From contig OZ005659.1 of assembly GCA_963930645.1 (NCBI GenBank), forward strand, positions 161,858,534 through 161,922,533: a stretch of DNA of 64,000 bases, written 5' to 3'. How positions within the stretch are numbered: the first letter of the stretch is position 1; each line of letters starts with the position of its first letter. The DNA is from Salticus scenicus. Its lineage: Eukaryota; Arthropoda; Arachnida; Araneae; Salticidae. The translations under genes were made by a program, and so were the position numbers. Shown piece by piece: positions 11,365 through 23,490 of the stretch. The notes under the pieces are model-generated. The model saw only the letters and a program-made list of their open reading frames with translations. It was not told where the DNA came from and searched no databases.

Positions 11365-12230
11365 TAAAATCATTATTTATCAAAATTATCTTCCATGATG
11401 ATGCAGTACGATTTCCATATTAGAAAAGTAGTATTAACACTAATTATCCAAAAAAAAATCATTTATTAAAAAAAAATATATATATATATATTTATTTATT
11501 TTATTTTATTTATTTATTTATTTATTTATTTTATTTTATTTATTTATTTATTTATTTTATTTTATTTATTTATTTATTTATTTTATTTTATTTATTTATT
11601 TATTTATTTTATTTTATTTATTTATTTATTTATCTTATTTTATTTATTTATTTATTTATTTATTTTTCTGTTAAAAATGAAAAAAAAAATCGATCAATTT
11701 ATTTTAAATTATCGCAGATCGATGGTTCAACCATTCATTTTAAAGGTATTGGTGAGCCCTTTTGAAAGATACCCATCATGAAAATGTATTCCCCTCGATG
11801 GTGGACTTCTCCCCAGATGGGTGGGGGGGGGGGGGGAAGGCGATGCTCCTACATATACAAAATTTTTTTCCCTGTTGACTATCTCTAATATAAATAATTC
11901 TTCTAAATTTCATAACGACTATTAAAAAATAATTCTTTTTATGTACATTTATACAAAATTTTGTCCTATACCAACACGTTAAAAATTTAGAAAAAGCGGG
12001 ATGGCAGCGCAAACTCTAACATAATTTTTACCAAAAGCTGATAGGCACTAATTTATGTCAAGGTGTAACTACATACCAATTTGTATGAAATTCTGTGAAG
12101 CAGTTCCTGAGATACAGTTGCCACAAAATTTTGTTTCACACAGCTCTCAAAACGAGTAAATCCAGAGTAAACCCGAGTTTGAATTTTTTTATGAGTCCAA
12201 TACTTTCTTCTATTGAATATAGAAGAAAGT
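11292..12230. mobile_element. Hairpin-ended inverted-repeat element (copy F)
   Basis: The left end is ACTTTCTTCTATATTTTTC (from 11292). The right end, at 12202-12230, is a stem-loop whose arms are ACTTTCTTCTAT and its exact complement. The body shares with copies at 24233 and 28757 the block around 11700-11860 (TCGCAGATCGATGGTTCAAC, then ATGAAAATGTAYTCCCCTCG and a G/C-rich hairpin). The right third differs from those copies. No coding capacity. The layout resembles Helentron-associated (DINE-type) elements, but the class is inferred. Confidence 0.55.
11491..11667. repeat. TTTA/TTTTA minisatellite
   Basis: About 175 bp of TTTA repeats regularly interrupted by paired TTTTA steps, giving a short higher-order period. 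It lies inside the hairpin-ended element. Confidence 0.8.
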
Positions 12231-13846
12231 AGTAACGTGCTTGTCCAAACGAGAAGATTTTGAAGTTTCTTTTCTTTGTGAACTATTTCTTTTTGTTTGG
12301 TGAAAAAAATTAGTTACAGTCTTGAAGGCGGCATTTCTTTTAAAACTCTTGTAGGCAACATGTCCCATTTTAATAAAATGTATTCCAAAAAATCTAAGAA
12401 TGTCTTAGATGGGATTATGTGAGGAAAAAAAGAAAAAGAAAAGTTGCTTATAATGGTATTTGAGAAACATCCGTCAGTAGGAATATTTTAAAAACTACAA
12501 TAAATCTTTAAATATATATTTTTGCTTTTCTCAATTAAAAGAGCATCTTTTTACATAATAAATTTTAATTCCATAAAGATATGTGAAAAATCTTTAATAA
12601 TACTTTAATTTTATTTTTCTCTTTAGTGTCGTCCTGTGAAAAAATAATCAAATTTCTATGCATGTACTTTAGAACCATTTCAAAAAAATTTTTCATTTTA
12701 ATTCTCTAAATCATTAAAATAAATAAGCAAACAATAAATATATGCTTATTTTAAGATGTGGTTTCTTGAAAATACCAAATGTTTGAATAAAATATCAAAC
12801 ACGAAACTTATTTTAAATAGCTTATTGAAACAAGTAAAATTACCTTTAACAATTATTTAGTTCTTTGAGACACCTCTTTACAAAAGTATTAAACATGTGT
12901 AAAAATTTAAGTGTCTACTTACGCATACATTATATCCAATACTATTTAAGACAGTCTGCTTTATCATATTTATCAGACAAACAAACATCGTATTAATTTC
13001 TTTTGTTTAATTAAACAAATAACTTATGGAATGCTAGTGGAAATAATACCCAAAGAAACTCCTTTAAAAGTTTCCAAACATTATAAACACCTATTGTTTC
13101 TTTAATGCAATTCTTCCAAGAAAACTTCTTTTAATATACATTTATGTTTTCTTCTCTTATGAGCATTAAATTTTAATTTTAGAACTTAGCTTAAGTTTCG
13201 AAAAGTAATTAATGCATTGTTTAATATAAAAATACGACAAAAATAATACAAATTACTTTTACAAAAGTATTCGTTTGATTTATAACTTAAATGTTTGTTA
13301 ACAAAACCCGAAATGTTCTCCATTGTTTACAGTTGGTAATTTAAAAGATTTTGTTATATTTCCTTAACTTTCTGTAATACACAAGCTCGTTGCTTAAATG
13401 AAATGATGCGTTTCCTTTGTTTTGTTTTTAGTTTCTATGTTTTCCATTTTGTATTTAACTGTATTACTTGTTTATAACAATGCCATTTGCTACTTACAAT
13501 GAAATAAAAATATTACATTTTATCTTTTAACTTGAGATTTTAAAAAGTAAATAAACATTACATAAATTTCAAAAGCATCATTAGGTGCGTTTATGACAGT
13601 TTTCTTTTTTCCGAAAAAAGTTTTATTTTCTAACAAGATCCTATGTAAGAATTTTATATAAACTTTTATATACATTTTGTGTATTCAAGTACAATGTATT
13701 TAAGTCTGTTATATTTAATGTTTCTCTTTTCAGAAATAACTTGAATTAATTTCTTAACTTCAATTGAAATTAAATCTTCCTAACACGTTAATTAAATATT
13801 TTCTGTATGAAAACTGGAAGTAATAATTCCGTGGGACACTTACACG
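12231..13846. other. AT-rich stretch without a gene
   Basis: No open frame of note, no terminal repeat and no tandem structure was recognised in these 1.6 kb. Confidence 0.6.
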
Positions 13847-14075
13847 AATTTTCTTACCCTGAAATTTAATTCTATAAATAAAAATTGTAGATTAAGGGGC
13901 AAGAGAACGGGTACTGTTATATAAAACTACGTTAAGAAATAATCCAAATTAGACTTCTGAACAGCTTTATTTGACAAACAAATGGGTGTAAGGGGGCTGT
14001 CACCTCCTGAATCCCCCGTTTGATTAATGCACCTACATGTATATAGCATTCAAATCTGTTATTAATTTAAAAATT
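13847..14075 (+). repeat. Left-end fragment of the ACTTTC...TTACCC family
   Basis: The sequence from TTACACGAATTTTCTTACCC through the GTAAGGGGGCT...CCCCCGTTTG block to TTAATGCACCTACATGTATA matches the start of the element at 23853. It breaks off near 14075 without a right end. Confidence 0.65.
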
Positions 14076-14193
14076 CATTTAAAACTACACATTATTTGAA
14101 ACTTATCAATCTTGATCAAACTTTTCAAGTAAGAAACTTACATTACAAGCAAAATACAACATTTGAATTGTCTGAATATTCACACAAATATAT

Positions 14194-14650
14194 CGGGTGT
14201 CCCATAACTTTGTAGACATTTTAAAAATTGGTAAACATTCAAGAATTTGTTAAAAATTGAAGAAATTGGTAGAATTGAACGTGAATTGCGAAAACGTTTA
14301 TCTCATAAAGGGGGATTTCTTCTTTCGGGGGGTGGGTAATAGTTAAATTTTTCGTCGATGAAGGGCGTTGCACGGAAGCGTAACAAGAAATATGGAAATC
14401 AGAGTCCTTTAAATTACAAGGTTTTGCGATAATCACGTCTTACTTCTTATTTTATCATTTACCTATACATAACCGAAGCTTTAATTGCGATGCTGACTTG
14501 GTGAATAAAACGGTTAAGATGTTTTTCCTCAGCTAACAATCACCGACTGAAGCTACGCTTAAAGATGTTGTAACTCGCATGCAAACTGTAGTTTGTGGTG
14601 ATTGCGAACTCATAGAATATGATTTATGTGCATATGAACATTTGCATGCA
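14194..14650 (+). repeat. Left half of the CGGGTGTCCCATAA element
   Basis: It starts CGGGTGTCCCATAACTTTGT and includes the GAAGAAATTGGTAGAATTGA segment, also found in the inverted terminal repeats at 58568-59865. The later part (14560-14640) matches the complement of about 58780-58870. No right terminus follows, so this copy is incomplete. Confidence 0.65.
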
Positions 14651-14999
14651 AATAAATATAATTTTACATGGAAATGTGTGATTTCCTATCATACAGCGCA
14701 CTCTATCGATAAAAAATAACTATTACTTTTTTCTTTACAAAAAGTAAATAAATAAACAAATGAAAAATAAATTTATCCCCCTTAACGAAAATAACATTCA
14801 TGTGTGTTTGTGTGTATGTTATATAGTCACAAAACACAGTGTCGAACAACTTAGTACAAAGATATTTTTTGTCATCTGGAGCCAAAATATTTAACCCAGT
14901 GAGATTTACTTTCCTATTGAAATTCACTCGATGGGTTAAATATAGGAAATTAAAACTCACTGGGACTTTAATTATACATATAGTCATAAGAAACTTTAA

Positions 15000-15238
15000 T
15001 TATACTAACACTAATAATGATTTTTTATATACTAAAAGAACCCCCAGAAATAGATGAGAAAAAATCCTTTAAGATCCTTCATAACAGAAAATTTTCATGG
15101 ACAAACCTGAATTATACTAACTCTAATAATGATTTTTTATAATGAAAAAAACATCAGGAATATGCGAGGAAAAATCCTTTAAGATACTTCAGAACTCAAA
15201 CTTTTGATGGACAAGCATTATTTATATTAACTCTAATA

Positions 15239-15276
<38 letters not shown>

Positions 15277-15385
15277 ATAATGAAATGACATCAGAAATAT
15301 GCGAGAAAAAATCTTTTAAGATACTTCACAACACAAAATTTTGATGGACAAACATTATTTATATTAACTCTAATAATGATTTTTG
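15000..15385 (+). repeat. Tandem array, three units of about 115-135 bp
   Basis: Units begin TATACTAACACTAATAATGA (15000), TATACTAACTCTAATAATGA (15114) and TATATTAACTCTAATAATGA (15225), with a partial fourth at 15360. Each carries ATATGCGAGAAAAAATC-like and TTTTGATGGACAAACA-like blocks. The third is lengthened by a poly-T run. No frame is conserved. Confidence 0.8.
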
Positions 15386-15464
15386 GATTTCCCTAGAAAT
15401 AAAACCCCAGAAAATAAACATTAATTATTTTATCTCTGATTATAATTATACATATATGTATATA

Positions 15465-15790
15465 CTAGCAGAGTTTGCCCGCTTGGCTAAGCTCTATATT
15501 TATTCAAAAGCATCCTTTTAATTGAATATGGTTAGATTAGCATTAAAGTTTTGTTTACTGGAACACATGAATAATTCGGATACATTACAGTATATAAAAG
15601 GAAATGCTTGAAAGTGCATTTTTAGTAGTATTAATCATTTTAAACACCTTCCTATATTTTTTCATGAATGCTAATATTTTTTATTTGACTTTCTGTCAGT
15701 CTTTCTGCCTTCTGTGTGTCTGTAATAATGAACTTCTGTGTTTTATAATTATCTTGTAAGTATTGAACAGTTGTGTTAAAGAACATTCTA
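15465..15790 (-). repeat. Possible Helitron 3'-end fragment
   Basis: CTAG at 15465-15468 follows a host A inside a TA tract, then CAGAGTTTGCCCGCTTGGCT, a degenerate form of the Helitron terminus at 8977. The hairpin is weak and the other end is unclear. Confidence 0.4.
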
Positions 15791-15887
15791 TTGCTTAGCT
15801 ATATAAAACCTCCACAAAACACACAATGAAATTATTTTTCATAAAAAAGCATGTTTTTTTTTTTTTTTTTTTTTAATATATATATTT

Positions 15888-16045
15888 ATGAATCGGGCCG
15901 GGTCGGGCCAGATTTTTATCGTTTTTTGTCTGGTCCGGGTCGGACCGTGCACTGGTAAAAATAAACGGCGCGGATTTTTCGATTTCGTACTGGGCCGGGC
16001 CTCAAACAGACCTTTAAAGCACAGTGTAATATCTCTAGGCTGTCT
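15888..16045. other. GC-rich islet of unknown origin
   Basis: About 150 bp with GGGCCGGGTCGGGCC-type motifs at both sides, conspicuous against the AT-rich flanks. Frames on both strands are short and not recognisable. It may be a fragment of a foreign repeat. Confidence 0.4.
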
Positions 16046-16148
16046 TAAACAAAACGAAGTGAATAAATAAATAAATAAAAATAGAAAAAACATGCATAAA
16101 ACCATGTTTTTTTGTTGATTGTGATATGGAAATGCTTCATCATTCGTT

Positions 16149-16340
16149 TACAGGGCTACCAAAAGTATTTGGATATATTGGGGTTATACTTGGAAATTGC
16201 TAGAATTGTAATTCATTTTGTGTTAGATGTTTTTCATATAAAACTAAATATAAAAAATACACAGTATTGTTTATAGTTCTTTTTTTTTATTGTTCATAGA
16301 CAATATACAGGGCTACCCAAAATTGAGCTAAACGTTCTAT
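16149..16340 (+). repeat. Two direct copies of TACAGGGCTACC
   Basis: TACAGGGCTACC starts at 16149 and TACAGGGCTACCC at 16306, in the same orientation. Related starts occur at 26857, 26981 and 27194. They mark a small repeat family with units of about 120-220 bp. Confidence 0.5.
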
Positions 16341-16597
16341 TGAATGTAATTTATGGAAGTACTTTGCTACATTAACTATGTCAGCGAACTGCTCAGCAAG
16401 GTAAATTATTTTTTTATGGCCATACTGTAAACAAAGAATTCTTTAAAGTTCTATTTGCATTTTTATTTATTTACTTATTTATTTATTTTTTAAGTATAAT
16501 AACACGATTTGAGTTACCTTGGTAACGAAAGTCCAATTTTTAGCGGTTGATGTGTATTCATATTTGTTATCAGCATAACTTTAAAAAAAAAAAAAAC

Positions 16598-16633
<36 letters not shown>

Positions 16634-16658
16634 AATAAGGAAATAAAAAATACGCATG

Positions 16659-16689
<31 letters not shown>

Positions 16690-17283
16690 AGGAAGAAACA
16701 ACACAATTAAGTTTATATTTGAGTTAGTAGTTTAAGGATGCCATTGATATAGTAACTTAAAAAAAAAAAAAAAAAAAAAAAAAAACTATGTTCTAATAAA
16801 TGCCTACTCATACACAAACGATTTTTTACATTCTAAAGTGGTTCAGCGATTTCTAACTGTTGCCGGCATTTTCGTTGGAAGAAATAGTTTGTTCCTTCGG
16901 TGCAACTTGCACATTAGTCCCGTCAGGTACAACTTTTTTTTTTTTTTTTTTTTTTTTTCATACTACTGTTTTATATCGCTTTCATAACAAAACTTTAAAA
17001 AAAAAAAATAAGTTGCAGTTTTAAAGGAATTAAGGTAGCAGTCATTATTAATATGAATTTATGTACAGTTGCGTGATGTATATGTAATATTAATATAGAG
17101 ACGTTTATTTCAATTTAATGCATTTTTTTAAGTTAAAAAAAAAAAGTATGAATTTTTTAATTTTTTCCCCCTCGAAAGTAGACATAAATTGTAATATGAA
17201 ATAAATATCTCAAGAAAAAGAAATCTAAAAATAGAACAAAATAATTAATTAATTAATCAAAAGTTCAATTTAAAAAATATATA
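16341..17283. other. Homopolymer-rich stretch
   Basis: Dense poly-A and poly-T runs (about 16570-16690, 16758-16785, 16934-16959). No gene or ordered repeat was recognised. Confidence 0.6.
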
Positions 17284-17285
17284 TT

Positions 17286-17495
17286 AGGTGTTTCATAAAT
17301 TCGGGCGGTTTTTTATTGCTTCATTTTATGAAAATACATCAAATCAAATGACAATTTTTAATCAAAATATTCTCCATTACTTTCTACAACCTTTGCCCAT
17401 TTTTCGGGTAACAAATGTATATTACGGCGATAGAAGCTCTCGTCTTTGGAGGCAATAAAATGATCCGCGTCCGCACGAACTTTTGCAAGGACCTA
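17286..17495 (-). mobile_element. Mariner 3' fragment with transposase C-terminus
   Basis: On the minus strand FIASKDESFYRRNIHLLPEK is followed by WAKVVESNGEYFD and a stop at 17358-17360, the standard C-terminus of mariner-family transposases. Next comes a terminus-like sequence ending GAATTTATGAAACACC near 17287. Upstream coding sequence is frameshifted and soon unrecognisable, and no partner terminus is visible. This is a 5'-truncated relic sitting just downstream of the THAP exon. Confidence 0.75.
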
Positions 17496-17706
17496 ATACT
17501 ATCAGGACACGGAAACAAGACAACTTTGGCGAACCAAAAAAACGTCGCCAAGACTCTACAAACACACAGTAAAAAAGCGTTTCTTAAAATAATTTATGGT
17601 TATTAAAATGCATATTTAGATTTAAATAATACTTTTTTTTTAAATTTTTACTTTATAAATGTCAGAAATGCAAAGAAAAGTATAAGTGAATAACAATAAA
17701 ACTTAC

Positions 17707-17859
17707 TATGCAAAGCTGTGCATTAGGTCCCGGGATCCAAGAATCTGGACGACAATTCGCTGCCCATTTTTTCCTTCTTGCATTATCTGAAGGAAACCTA
17801 AACATTTTGTATCCTTTTCTCGAGTGTTTACAGCAGTTTATCGCTGAACAACCATCCAT
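17707..17859 (-). CDS. THAP-type zinc-finger first exon (partial gene)
   Basis: The 51 codons from MDGCSAINCC to PGPNAQLCI look like the first part of a THAP domain, a C2CH zinc finger that binds DNA sequence-specifically. Visible features are C4 and C9 (C-x4-C), the RFP motif at residues 21-23, RRKKW ending at W32, the second tryptophan in DSWIP (residue 41) and the third ligand C50. The final histidine (C-x2-H) is missing because the frame leaves the domain at an excellent splice donor, GTAAGT, read on the minus strand at 17706-17701. The intron would be phase 0. This is the only candidate host exon in the window. It could belong to a cellular THAP gene or a P-element-like transposase. The next exon was not found; a mariner fragment lies about 0.2 kb downstream. 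Confidence 0.6.
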
Positions 17860-17999
17860 ATTGCAGTTTATTTCACTAAAATTACGAGCAAGACGGTAGA
17901 AACAATGGCTGCCGTTTTTTTATCACGCTGGGTACATGCGGCAACCCTAAGGCAAAAAAATGTCGGATGCGCCAGCTCGTATATATAGGAGCCTTATAT

Positions 18000-18700
18000 T
18001 TATTGATATCTTTTTAATCGAACATTTGAAACGTTTAAATAAATATTTTTCAATTGGCGAATATTTTCGTCAGAGGTTTAGTATGGGACCTCCTTGATCA
18101 TATCAAATATTTTTTTCACTTCTCGAATCTGTACAACAAAACTATTATTAAAACAAATATTCTCGAAAACAGTCTAATAGCAGTGTTAATTCTTCGAATA
18201 TTCTGAAAACAGTTGAAGTTGTTACTCGTACAGTAAAAGTCACTATTCGATTAATGTTCTGGAACAGTCCAAAAAATAGTCACTTGTCCACAGGAATAAA
18301 GCAAATAACATCAAATACTCCAGAGCAGAAATTTTTGACAGCTCACAAAAAATGTCCAGTCGCTTACAGCTCAATCCCTAAAGTGCAATCACTCGGAGTA
18401 GGTTTCTGAATAACTCTGAATCGCAGCCTATTACACCCCTATTTATAATTACACCTCTATTTATAACTTTTGGCAATGATTCCATCGAGAATCCCATGGA
18501 AAGATCGAGATCTATGTTACCGTGTTTTGGAGAGCTTCGAAACCTCGGGAACTCTAAAATGCCATTTTTCCCCAAATTTGGTCGCAAACTCGCCACGTTT
18601 TTCAGCAAGGCTGACCCCACTGAAAGTGAATGAACTGTTCTTTTATATTCCCTTTACCTGTAAAACTACTTTCATTGCAACAGCGCAATTAATGTAGGAA
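18000..18700. other. Moderately complex unassigned stretch
   Basis: Less AT-rich than its surroundings, with overlapping short frames on both strands (minus 18378-18620, plus 18470-18697) that match nothing recognised. It contains a direct repeat ATTTATAA.TTACACC/ATTTATAACT near 18440-18465. It may be an old LTR or exon, but this cannot be decided from the sequence. Confidence 0.3.
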
Positions 18701-20083
18701 AAAGACTTAATCTCTTGTAACAATATGCTATGAGCACTGATTTTGCCGTATTTTTAGACAACTAATGTTTCTTTGGTTATATATATTTCCCATTAAGCAT
18801 ATTTTTATTGTTATTTAGTTATTTAAATATTAATTTGAATTAATCAAATATTTCTGCCCGACAGCATGCAAGTGCAGTTACACACAGCAGATCATTTATT
18901 TCTATGTTAAATTAGCGTAGTGATTGGTAAATAAAAAATAAATAAATAAATAAGCAAACATCATCGGGCTACATAACTTTTTTTTATCTCTCCCTTAGCA
19001 GCTTTTGAATTTTTGTTGCCATATTAGCGATTGATTTTTTTTTTCTTTTTTTTTTCGTATAAGTTCTTGTACAAAAAGGGAAAGCGTAATTTGCTAATAC
19101 TTTTATTTGGACACCTTTTCATTAATATATAAGATTCATCCATATTCTGTTTATATTTTTAATGGTTTTTAGGTTTAAAATAGTGCTTGCTGAAATTAAT
19201 TTTCTATTTTTAAAACTGCATTTTTTTCTATAAATTTATCTACTCAGAAAAAAAAATAGATCATTTATGTGACTGCTATTTCGGTTTATTTTATTTTTTT
19301 ATTTTTGTAATATTTTATAATTTATTTAAATTTTTGATGCGCTACCTAGATTAAAATGGCTGTTGCTAAACTAAATTTCTTGGTGAAAAATGTTCGGTGT
19401 ACTGCAACGCCAAAATTTAAAAAATCGCCCAGGTGCATCTATCATTAAAACTGATAAAATAAATTTATGTTTCATATAGTTTAGAAAGTAGTAAAGAAAA
19501 ATAAGTAAAGTAAAAAAAAAACGATAAGGCAGTCAAATTTGACGTCATGCGCAGTTTTTAATAACAACTTGACAGTAAGAATATAAAAAAAAAGTACAAC
19601 GTACATCAGCACTTTATCAAGGTGTGTAAATTTTTTAAAGTGATAAGGACGTCAATTTGTGTGAGATGCATATTTATTTTTTTTAAATGTTACGTTTTCA
19701 TTGCGTAAAGTTACGTAACGTATTTATGTTTAAGTAAATGAATTTATTTTCCTGACAAAAAAAAAAAAAAAAAAAAAAAAAAATGAACTCGTAAATTTTT
19801 TTGGCAACAATTAAATTATGGATACAGTTTAAATGGCTAATTTTAAAGTTATTACTACAAGGTTATTATTATAAGTTTATTATTATTATAAGGTTATAAT
19901 TATAAAGTTATTATTATTATAAGTTATTTATTTTAAAAGTAATTATTTTCCTATTTTAATTACTTAAAAGAAAACCAAATAAGAATTCGAAAATCGGGCT
20001 TCAAGGTGCACAAGGACCCTCGGGAACATCTTTGTGTCGAATCACGTAACTGTCCGAGCTACCGCCAACGGCCGCAATATATA
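18701..20083. other. AT-rich stretch without a gene
   Basis: No gene seen. Poly-A near 19759-19783 and small direct repeats of the TTATTATTATAAGTTAT type near 19861-19930. The last 100 bases before the Helitron end are more GC-rich but uninformative. Confidence 0.55.
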
Positions 20084-20663
20084 CTAGCAGGCAACGCCCG
20101 CTTGCTGGTCACTATTTTTAAATAAATCACTATAATTAATGAATTCTCAAAATTTCATTAATTTTTATCATGTAATAAAAAGAGAAAAAGAAATTCTGAT
20201 CGGGAAAAATGTCGCACCGGGCCCGCACAGCCTTCGGCAGCGCAGGCTATTGCGCGTCGAGCCCGCGCATTTATGTTCGACACTCAAAATGAATCACTAT
20301 ATTGTCCTAAGGGAAAAACATAAATACAAAATACCAAAAAAAAAAAAAAAAAATACTTTTCTTATCGGTGGAATAATCGGTTCGGTCTCACATATATCTT
20401 TTTTTTTTTTTTTTTTTGGTTCTTGTTCGTGATAGAAAGTATTATTTGAAATCAGGTTTTGCCTCCTCCCCTCTTAGGGGCTGAATTTCTAAAAATCTAG
20501 AAATTGTCTCTCGGTATTTGTATTAGCTACTTTTGAGTAAAAATATCACGTAAACCTTTTTTTTTTTTTTTTTTGTAGGAGATATATAGGATTATGTGAA
20601 ATAATGTTTTGCCCCCTTCCCCCCTTTGCGGCCTGAATTTCTAAAATTCCAGAAATTAGTTTT
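20084..20663 (-). mobile_element. Truncated Helitron, minus strand
   Basis: Host A20083 precedes CTAG (20084-20087) and GCAGGCAACGCCCGC, the same 3' terminus and hairpin as at 8977. The sequence follows the 8977 copy through CACTATTTTTAAATAAATCA and the later CCAGAAATTAGTTTTTAGA. It stops abruptly at 20663, where repeat D1 begins inside another transposon. The 5' end is missing. Confidence 0.6.
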
Positions 20664-20800
20664 TAGAAAAGGGTTTACTTGCCTGTCAACAACTGCGTAC
20701 AAACAAATATAGTTTTTCGCGGGAATGAATGATTTGCTCATATACTTTTTTGACGAAAATTTAAACTATATTTTTTTTCTTTATCAAAAAAAAAAAAAAA

Positions 20801-20839
<39 letters not shown>

Positions 20840-22707
20840 GAGAGAGAAAATCGACCCCCATTATAAGACTAATATTTCGCAAACACATTCAATTCCACCA
20901 ACTCCTTCAATTTTTATAAATTTAGAAAATGTCTGCACACTTTGTGGGACACCCGTTACTTCATTTCGAGCTTTTTACACTTACTTAACTTCTTTTTGCA
21001 ATATTAACATATTTATATACGTAATATGCATTAACATATTAACATTTAATAAGAAAATTATATCATTCATGAGAGATTTTTTATGTTTAATTCACTTTTT
21101 TTCATAAACGTATAATCATTGAGTATTCTGGATGTATAACGTTTAATATTTTACTGTTTTAATAAAATTTTATGTGTTTAAATAAAAAAAAAAAGAAAGA
21201 AAAAAGTAAACTTAGTTATCGAGAGAAAATAATTTTAAAAAATATCATTAAATAATAAAATCTTTTTGTAATTTTGTAAAGGAAAAATGCATTATGGTAC
21301 TTAAAAATACACATGTGAAATTTAAATTACGTATAATTGATTTCCTTTTATCAAGTATTTTTCCTTCATACAATTTTGCTGTTACATTAAATACACCTTA
21401 AATAAAATGGAGATTTTTTTTTCAATACAATTTCCTGAAATCGAACTGGGATATATCTTAGTAAAATCTTTCTAAGAGATCTTGTTATATTGATAAATTT
21501 AATTAATAAGATAAGATGGAAACACTTTTTTTATTTCGGGTTCTTCCTAGTGGATAGTGTTTCATAATAAATGAATGCAATATATTTTCTCTGTACTCGC
21601 TAGAAAGCTAATGGTAGAGGATGTACTTAGATTTTACAGAAGTAAATCTTTGATACTGACACTCCGGTTCTTTTAAGAAAGCAAAATTGAAAGAAAGTAG
21701 TCCTTTGTGATTCGAGATATTTTGAAAGTGAAATAGAATACAATATTAGCAGGGGAAATATTAGAATAGAAAAGGTTTCTTAAAAGAACTTTTAAGTAAT
21801 TCTACTTTTTGAAAGAGGTATTTAATATTTTAGCTGTAATAAGTTGAATAACTAATAAAGTATATTTTAACTAATGTATTTTAGTTTGTTTAGTAAAGTA
21901 AAGGATTTTTATTTAAAGAATATCTGAAAACTGTATGTAGAATAGAAAATAATACCTACATGACTATTTATGTAATTTTAACTTTAACCAATATTCTTTG
22001 ATATTTTCGCTATAATATTTTGCAATCATATTCTAGTTTTTTCGAATATATGTTTATGTATTTAATTAATCAAGTGCTTAAAATTTTATACAAGTCTAAT
22101 TTCATAAAATTATATTTTCTCTCTCATGAAACCCTAACGAAATAGTTAGATCAGTCTCAAAATTTTATATTTACTCATATTCTATAATTAACTAGATTTA
22201 GTATGACGGGTACGACATATTTCCAGTGTCCCCACAAAAGAATATTTGAATAATGCAATTTTTATTAGAATCTTTAAAAATGGATGCCACCGATTACCGA
22301 ACTATAACATTAATATATAAAAAAAGTGGAATTCAAATTTTCTTTGTGTGAACCCTTTGTGAAAGAAATGTAAGCAAAAAAAGAAAAAAAAAATTAAAGT
22401 ACAGCTGCATGCATCCACTATTCGAGCGAATTGTATGGCAAGGATCATTTTAAATAAAACAATTTTATTATAATAAATTTGGAAAAATGGTTAAAGAGTC
22501 TTATACAATGTTAGCAAATGAGTAAGTAACAGAATCAGAAAGTAAAAATTTGTTTACGAGTTTGTTTAAACAATTTTGCGGTGGAATGAAAAGTATTAAT
22601 GACAAGCGGTATTCGAAACGACCGAAACCAAAGAGAACCCCGTAACTGTTTATAAAAAACTTCTTTATTCTCTGTCTTGACTCAATATATCATTGCTAGT
22701 ATGTCAA
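20664..22707 (+). repeat. Long repeat D, copy D1
   Basis: Aligns along its whole length with 39880-40520 plus 44007-45305 (copy D2), for example at AATGAATGATTTGCTCAT, the AAAGCTAATGGTAGAGGATG block and CATTGCTAGTATGTCAAA at the right end. Its first 292 bp are the right half of the CGGGTGTCCC element. No open frame is shared by the two copies, so it is non-coding. D1 lacks the 3.5-kb insertion of D2 and so supplies its empty site. Confidence 0.85.
20810..20847. repeat. (GA)n microsatellite after poly-A
   Basis: A run of AG dinucleotides follows about 23 A residues; the corresponding place in D2 holds only a short A tract. A local expansion in D1. Confidence 0.9.
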
Positions 22708-22787
22708 AGTATCGAACGTGCGAAATTGCTTTTCGTATATTTGATCTACAAAAAAAGACATTTAAAAAGTGCAAAAAAGCCAAGCTA

Positions 22788-23086
22788 CAGCGTCTAGAAT
22801 AAACATTGTGGAAAGCGGCGAATAAAATTGTACTAAAAAAATTAAGCCTGTAACCAGATGTCATTGTAATCGAAGCTAGTGTCACGACAACAAATCCGAG
22901 ACTCCCTATTGGTTAATTATATGATTAGATCACGTGATTAAACTGACAAAACTGGAAAAAGCCAATCAGGTCATCGATTTGAGCAATAGCTTCGATCACA
23001 GCGACATCTGGGTAAGCTTAATTTTTATAGCATCATTTTAACATCACGGTTATAGGCGATTGCCACACTGTTTATTCTAGACGCTG
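22788..23086. mobile_element. 299-bp MITE with TA target duplication
   Basis: Terminal inverted repeats CAGCGTCTAGAATAAACA are near-perfect at both ends: right end CAGCGTCTAGAATAAACAGT read inward, left end identical for 18 bases. TA dinucleotides at 22786-22787 and 23087-23088 are the target duplication. No coding capacity. By its ends it fits a Tc1/mariner-dependent MITE. Confidence 0.8.
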
Positions 23087-23379
23087 TAGTCAAGCTCAAA
23101 GAAAAGAGAATGGATTAAATTTGTGTCTAAAAAGGGTGTGATATCAAATTCCCCAGCTTACATTTTAATACTAATTTAATATTCCCTTTTAACTAAATAT
23201 TCACATGTAAATCAAGTTCCTTATGATGTGTTGATAGAAATCCTTCTGTCCGGTACTAAAAACATCTTAGTGTGTTTCCTAAAATTAATTTTTTTTTTTT
23301 AATTTATGGAAGATGGGTTTGATGACGCCCTCCTTGTGTGGCAAATTTTGTAATAAAAACTATCCTATCTCTCAAGTTG

Positions 23380-23490
23380 GACCAAACTGCACTGTCCAAA
23401 TTTCATTAAAATCGGTTCAATGGGTTCATCGCAGACAAACATCGTGACACGTAATTTTTACATATAAAGATATATATATATATATAAATG
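23380..23490 (+). repeat. Possible retroelement 3' tail
   Basis: ATTTCATTAAAATCGGTTCA followed by GACAAACATCGTGACACG and a TATA microsatellite. Such tails are common at the 3' ends of arthropod non-LTR retrotransposons and their derivatives. Only this tail is recognisable here. Confidence 0.35.

Noticed and set aside
15839..16105. 88-codon minus-strand frame ending in a lysine run
   Set aside because: The lysines come from poly-T and the centre is the GC-rich islet; no similarity to a known domain could be seen.
18378..18697. Overlapping frames on both strands as a possible exon
   Set aside because: No recognisable domain or convincing splice sites; kept only as an unassigned stretch.
23380..23490. 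Complete LINE or SINE
   Set aside because: Only a tail-like motif followed by a TA tract is present; no RT, tRNA-like head or target duplication was found.
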